Positions 62,060-64,000 of a stretch of 64,000 nucleotides of DNA are shown piece after piece. Made by a program: the position numbers and the translations under genes. Within the stretch, counting starts at the first letter, position 1, and every line of letters starts with the position of its first letter. Under the pieces are notes generated by a model. It made no database searches and was not told the origin of the DNA. It saw only the letters and a program-made list of their open reading frames with translations. This DNA comes from Acidimicrobiia bacterium (lineage in GTDB: Bacteria; Actinomycetota; Acidimicrobiia; IMCC26256; JAOSJM01): positions 1,558,001-1,622,000 of the forward strand of contig JAOSJM010000001.1 in NCBI GenBank assembly GCA_027494165.1, given 5' to 3'.

Positions 62060-62578
62060 CTAGAGGTCCGGCGATCGGCGGTCGGCGGGCGCCGCGCCCT
62101 CGAGCGGCTCCCGCAGCGGGACGACCATCGACGAGAAGTCGGCGAACGCGATCACGTTGTCGAGCCCGTCGAGCACCCGGACCTCGACCACGACGAGCTG
62201 CCGGCCGGAGCGCATGACGCCGGCCTCGGCCCGGACGGTGTCGGTCTTGGGCCGGCCGAGGTACCGCACGTGCAGGTCGGCGGTCACGAGCGTGTTCTCA
62301 CCCGGTACGAAGGTCCCGGCGGTCGCGGCGGCCGAGCCGGCGGCGACGTCGATGAGCGTGGCCAGCGCCCCGCCGTGGAGGTTGCCCACCGGGTTGAAGG
62401 CCTCGGAGCGCACGGGCATCTCCACCACCGAGACGCCCTGACCGATCCCGACGAACCGCAGGCCCAGGAGGCGGTGCAGCGGGGTGTGCTCGAAGGCCTG
62501 CCGCAGGACGTCGACGGCCTCCTGGCGGTCGAACCAGCTCCCCGCTCCCTCGGTGCCGCCGTCGCCCTGGTCGACCAT
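62060..62578 (-). CDS. PaaI-type acyl-CoA thioesterase (hot-dog)
   Basis: 172 residues. The hot-dog signature FNPVGNLHGGALATLIDVAAG near residue 65 contains the GNLHGG turn and catalytic Asp of PaaI-like thioesterases; TADLHVRYLGRP and EVRVLDG follow. It hydrolyses acyl-CoA and frees CoA. ATG at 62578 follows GGGAGGCGACC. It is convergent with the ABM-like gene. The 241-bp upstream gap holds the SOS-box promoter of the DUF222 gene. Confidence 0.9.
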   Translation of the reverse strand: MVDQGDGGTEGAGSWFDRQEAVDVLRQAFEHTPLHRLLGLRFVGIGQGVSVVEMPVRSEAFNPVGNLHGGALATLIDVAAGSAAATAGTFVPGENTLVTADLHVRYLGRPKTDTVRAEAGVMRSGRQLVVVEVRVLDGLDNVIAFADFSSMVVPLREPLEGAAPADRRSPDL

Positions 62579-62696
62579 GGTCGCCTCCCTCCCCCGACGC
62601 TCGCGCCCCCGCGCCCCGACCGCCCGGGACCCTAGCGGCCCGCCGGCGTGCGGCGACGGGCGGCGTGGGCGATCGCGCGGGATGGTCTCTCGGGGC

Positions 62697-62725
62697 TTGA
62701 CAGCGAACGTGTGTTCGTATAGGGT
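62697..62725 (+). promoter_or_regulatory. Promoter of the second DUF222/HNH gene
   Basis: TTGACA (62697-62702) is a perfect -35 box; TAGGGT (62720-62725) at a 17-base gap, or TATAGG at 15, can serve as -10. The spacer is occupied by the SOS box. Confidence 0.65.
62704..62717. promoter_or_regulatory. LexA/SOS-type box within the DUF222 promoter
   Basis: CGAACGTGTGTTCG fits the SOS core CGAAC-N4-GTTCG and lies between the -35 and -10 elements. It differs from the box at 34384 by one base (GTGT for GTAT), so the two DUF222 genes are likely co-regulated by LexA. Confidence 0.72.
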
Positions 62726-62819
62726 GAGCGGAGCGCTTCGTGGCCGGGCGTCGAACGGCCTCTTCCCTGCGAAGGCCCTCGCCGTCACTGATGGCGGGGA
62801 TGTCCGGGAGGAAGGCGTG

Positions 62820-64000
62820 ATGCCGCGAGCCGCTGCGCTGCGATCCACGACCGGTATGGCCGATGGCGCCGGTTCGGTGTCGGGCGTGCTGGCGGAGCTC
62901 GCCGCGCTGGCCACTCGGGCCGAGGAGCTGCTCGCCGTGTTCGGATCGATGCAGGTCGAGGGCGACGAGGCGCTGGCGTTGCTGGGTTCGCTGTCCCGGC
63001 TGGGACGGGTGGTGTCGGCCGCGCAGGTGCTGGTGGCCCGGAGGGTCGAGGAGCTCGGTCTGTACCGCAGGGCCGGGCACGGCTCGACCGCCCAGCTGTT
63101 GGCCGCGAGGTCCGCGACGTCGCTGGCCCGGGCCACCGAGGTGGTCGAGACCGCCAAGCGCCTCGGCTCCTGCCCCCGCACCGAGGAGGCGCTGGTCTCG
63201 GGGGCGGTGTCGGTCGAGCAGGCCCACGCCATCGCCCGGGCCGTCGAGGCCGTCCCCTCGGCCGAGGGTGACCTGCTCGCCCTGGCGGGCACCGAGAGCC
63301 TGCGCACCCTGCAGGAGCGTGCGAGAGACGTGCGCCTGGAGGCCGAGGAGGACCGCCTCGGCCGCTACCGCCGCCAGCACGCGGCGCGCAGCCTGGTCCA
63401 CGGCCGCGACGACGAGGGCATGGTCTGGGGTCGGTTCCGCCTCCCCCCCCGACCTCGGCGCCGCGGTGGTCACCCGCTTGGAGCACCAGGCCGACACCGA
63501 GTACCGCCTCGGGTACCGGGAGGGCCGGCGCGAGGCCCACGACCGCTACCTCGCCGATGCGCTCGTCACCCTCCTCACCGCCGGCCCGGCACCCTCGGCC
63601 GGCGAGGACGCCGCCGACGGCCAGGCGGACCCGACCCGAACCCGGGCCCCTGCAGTACGGAAGGCGCCCCGGGCCGACGTCGTGGTCCACGTCTCCCACC
63701 GGGCCCTGCGCCGCGGGTCCCTCGAGCCCGGCGAGATCTGCATGGTCCCCGGCGCCGGACCGATCCCGCTGGAGCGGGCCCGGGAGCTCCTCGACGACGC
63801 GTTCCTCAAGGGGGTCCTCGTCGACGGCACCCGGGTCGAGGCCGTCCGCCACTTCGGACGGCGCATCCCCGCCGAGCTGCGCACCGCCCTCGAGGTCCGC
63901 TCGATCCTCGAACACGGCGACGTCGCCTGCTCGGTCGAGGGCTGCGACCGCCGGGCCGGCCTCGAATGGGACCACCGCGACCCCCGCGCCAACGGCGGGC
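62820..64000 (+). CDS. DUF222 domain HNH endonuclease-like protein, partial (13E12 family; frameshifted)
   Basis: The gene runs off the right edge; about 393 codons are seen. DUF222 helices: GSTAQLLAARSATSLARATEVV near residue 90 and SGAVSVEQAHAIARAV, then a central ARDVRLEAEEDRL region. The frame breaks at a run of eight C, 63443-63450; removing one restores LPPDLGAAVVTRLEHQADTEY and, at the end, CSVEGCDRRAGLEWDHRDPRAN, the start of the HNH motif with a zinc Cys pair. ATG at 62820 (or GTG 62817) follows GGGAGGA. Related to 34391-35653 but with a different N-terminus. Confidence 0.85.
   Translation, partial: MPRAAALRSTTGMADGAGSVSGVLAELAALATRAEELLAVFGSMQVEGDEALALLGSLSRLGRVVSAAQVLVARRVEELGLYRRAGHGSTAQLLAARSATSLARATEVVETAKRLGSCPRTEEALVSGAVSVEQAHAIARAVEAVPSAEGDLLALAGTESLRTLQERARDVRLEAEEDRLGRYRRQHAARSLVHGRDDEGMVWGRFRLPPRPRRRGGHPLGAPGRHRVPPRVPGGPARGPRPLPRRCARHPPHRRPGTLGRRGRRRRPGGPDPNPGPCSTEGAPGRRRGPRLPPGPAPRVPRARRDLHGPRRRTDPAGAGPGAPRRRVPQGGPRRRHPGRGRPPLRTAHPRRAAHRPRGPLDPRTRRRRLLGRGLRPPGRPRMGPPRPPRQRR

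Overview
This 64 kb window is very GC-rich, uses many GTG starts and has densely overlapping genes (TGATG, ATGA and GTGA junctions). It is typical of a high-GC actinobacterium. DUF222/HNH (13E12-type) genes with SOS boxes, many acyl-CoA dehydrogenases, an F420-type luciferase-like oxidoreductase and a KstR-type regulator support this; a deep lineage such as Acidimicrobiia is plausible but unproven. No rRNA, tRNA, CRISPR array, IS element or replication origin was seen.

Region 1 (1-27,400) looks like a KstR regulon for catabolism of steroids or similar isoprenoid acyl-CoAs. A KstR-like TetR repressor (7851-8466) lies among operons preceded by 14-bp palindromes close to TAGAACNNGTTCTA. The operons are: chsH2-chsH1-ltp2-like genes at the left edge; an LLM oxidoreductase; two ABC permeases, a binding lipoprotein and an MFS pump; two DUF35/OB proteins with two thiolase-fold proteins; two adjacent acyl-CoA dehydrogenase pairs, one followed by an Hsd4A-like SDR and a double-domain CaiB CoA-transferase, the other by a zinc alcohol dehydrogenase and an MFS protein; and a FAD oxidoreductase coupled to a second binding lipoprotein.

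Region 2 (17,600-46,900) is the most unusual part. It holds eleven CrtI/PYROXD2-like FAD-dependent oxidoreductases, here lettered A-K in ascending coordinate order (A 19273, B 25788, C 28182, D 29876, E 31563, F 37078, G 38529, H 40094, I 41899, J 43389, K 45068). Nine are arranged as three operons of three: C-D-E, H-G-F and K-J-I. C-D and K-J are the same paralogue pair in the same order. Operon H-G-F has a perfect KstR-type palindrome and ends in a coupled Asp-box beta-propeller gene. Operon K-J-I begins with a small unknown protein. No phytoene synthase or prenyltransferase gene is present, so a multi-enzyme dehydrogenation system for an unidentified polycyclic or isoprenoid substrate is inferred rather than carotenoid synthesis.

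Region 3 (33,400-36,100 and 46,900-64,000) mixes housekeeping and further acyl-CoA genes: thioesterases, two DUF222/HNH genes under SOS-box promoters, SDRs, an Rrf2 regulator, a membrane J-domain protein, msrA, divergent pncB and a pncA-like gene with an altered active site, a NUDIX hydrolase, and a second acyl-CoA degradation block (dehydratase, SDR, enoyl-CoA hydratase, thiolase, TetR, FadD-like ligase, acyl-CoA dehydrogenase). A TGACGNNNNCGTCA palindrome occurs twice in its divergent promoter.

Twenty-seven single-base frameshifts were found in 18 otherwise well-conserved genes, nearly all in short G or C runs (24 missing a base, 3 with an extra one). They most likely reflect assembly consensus errors, so these genes are annotated as full-length CDS with the breakpoints stated.
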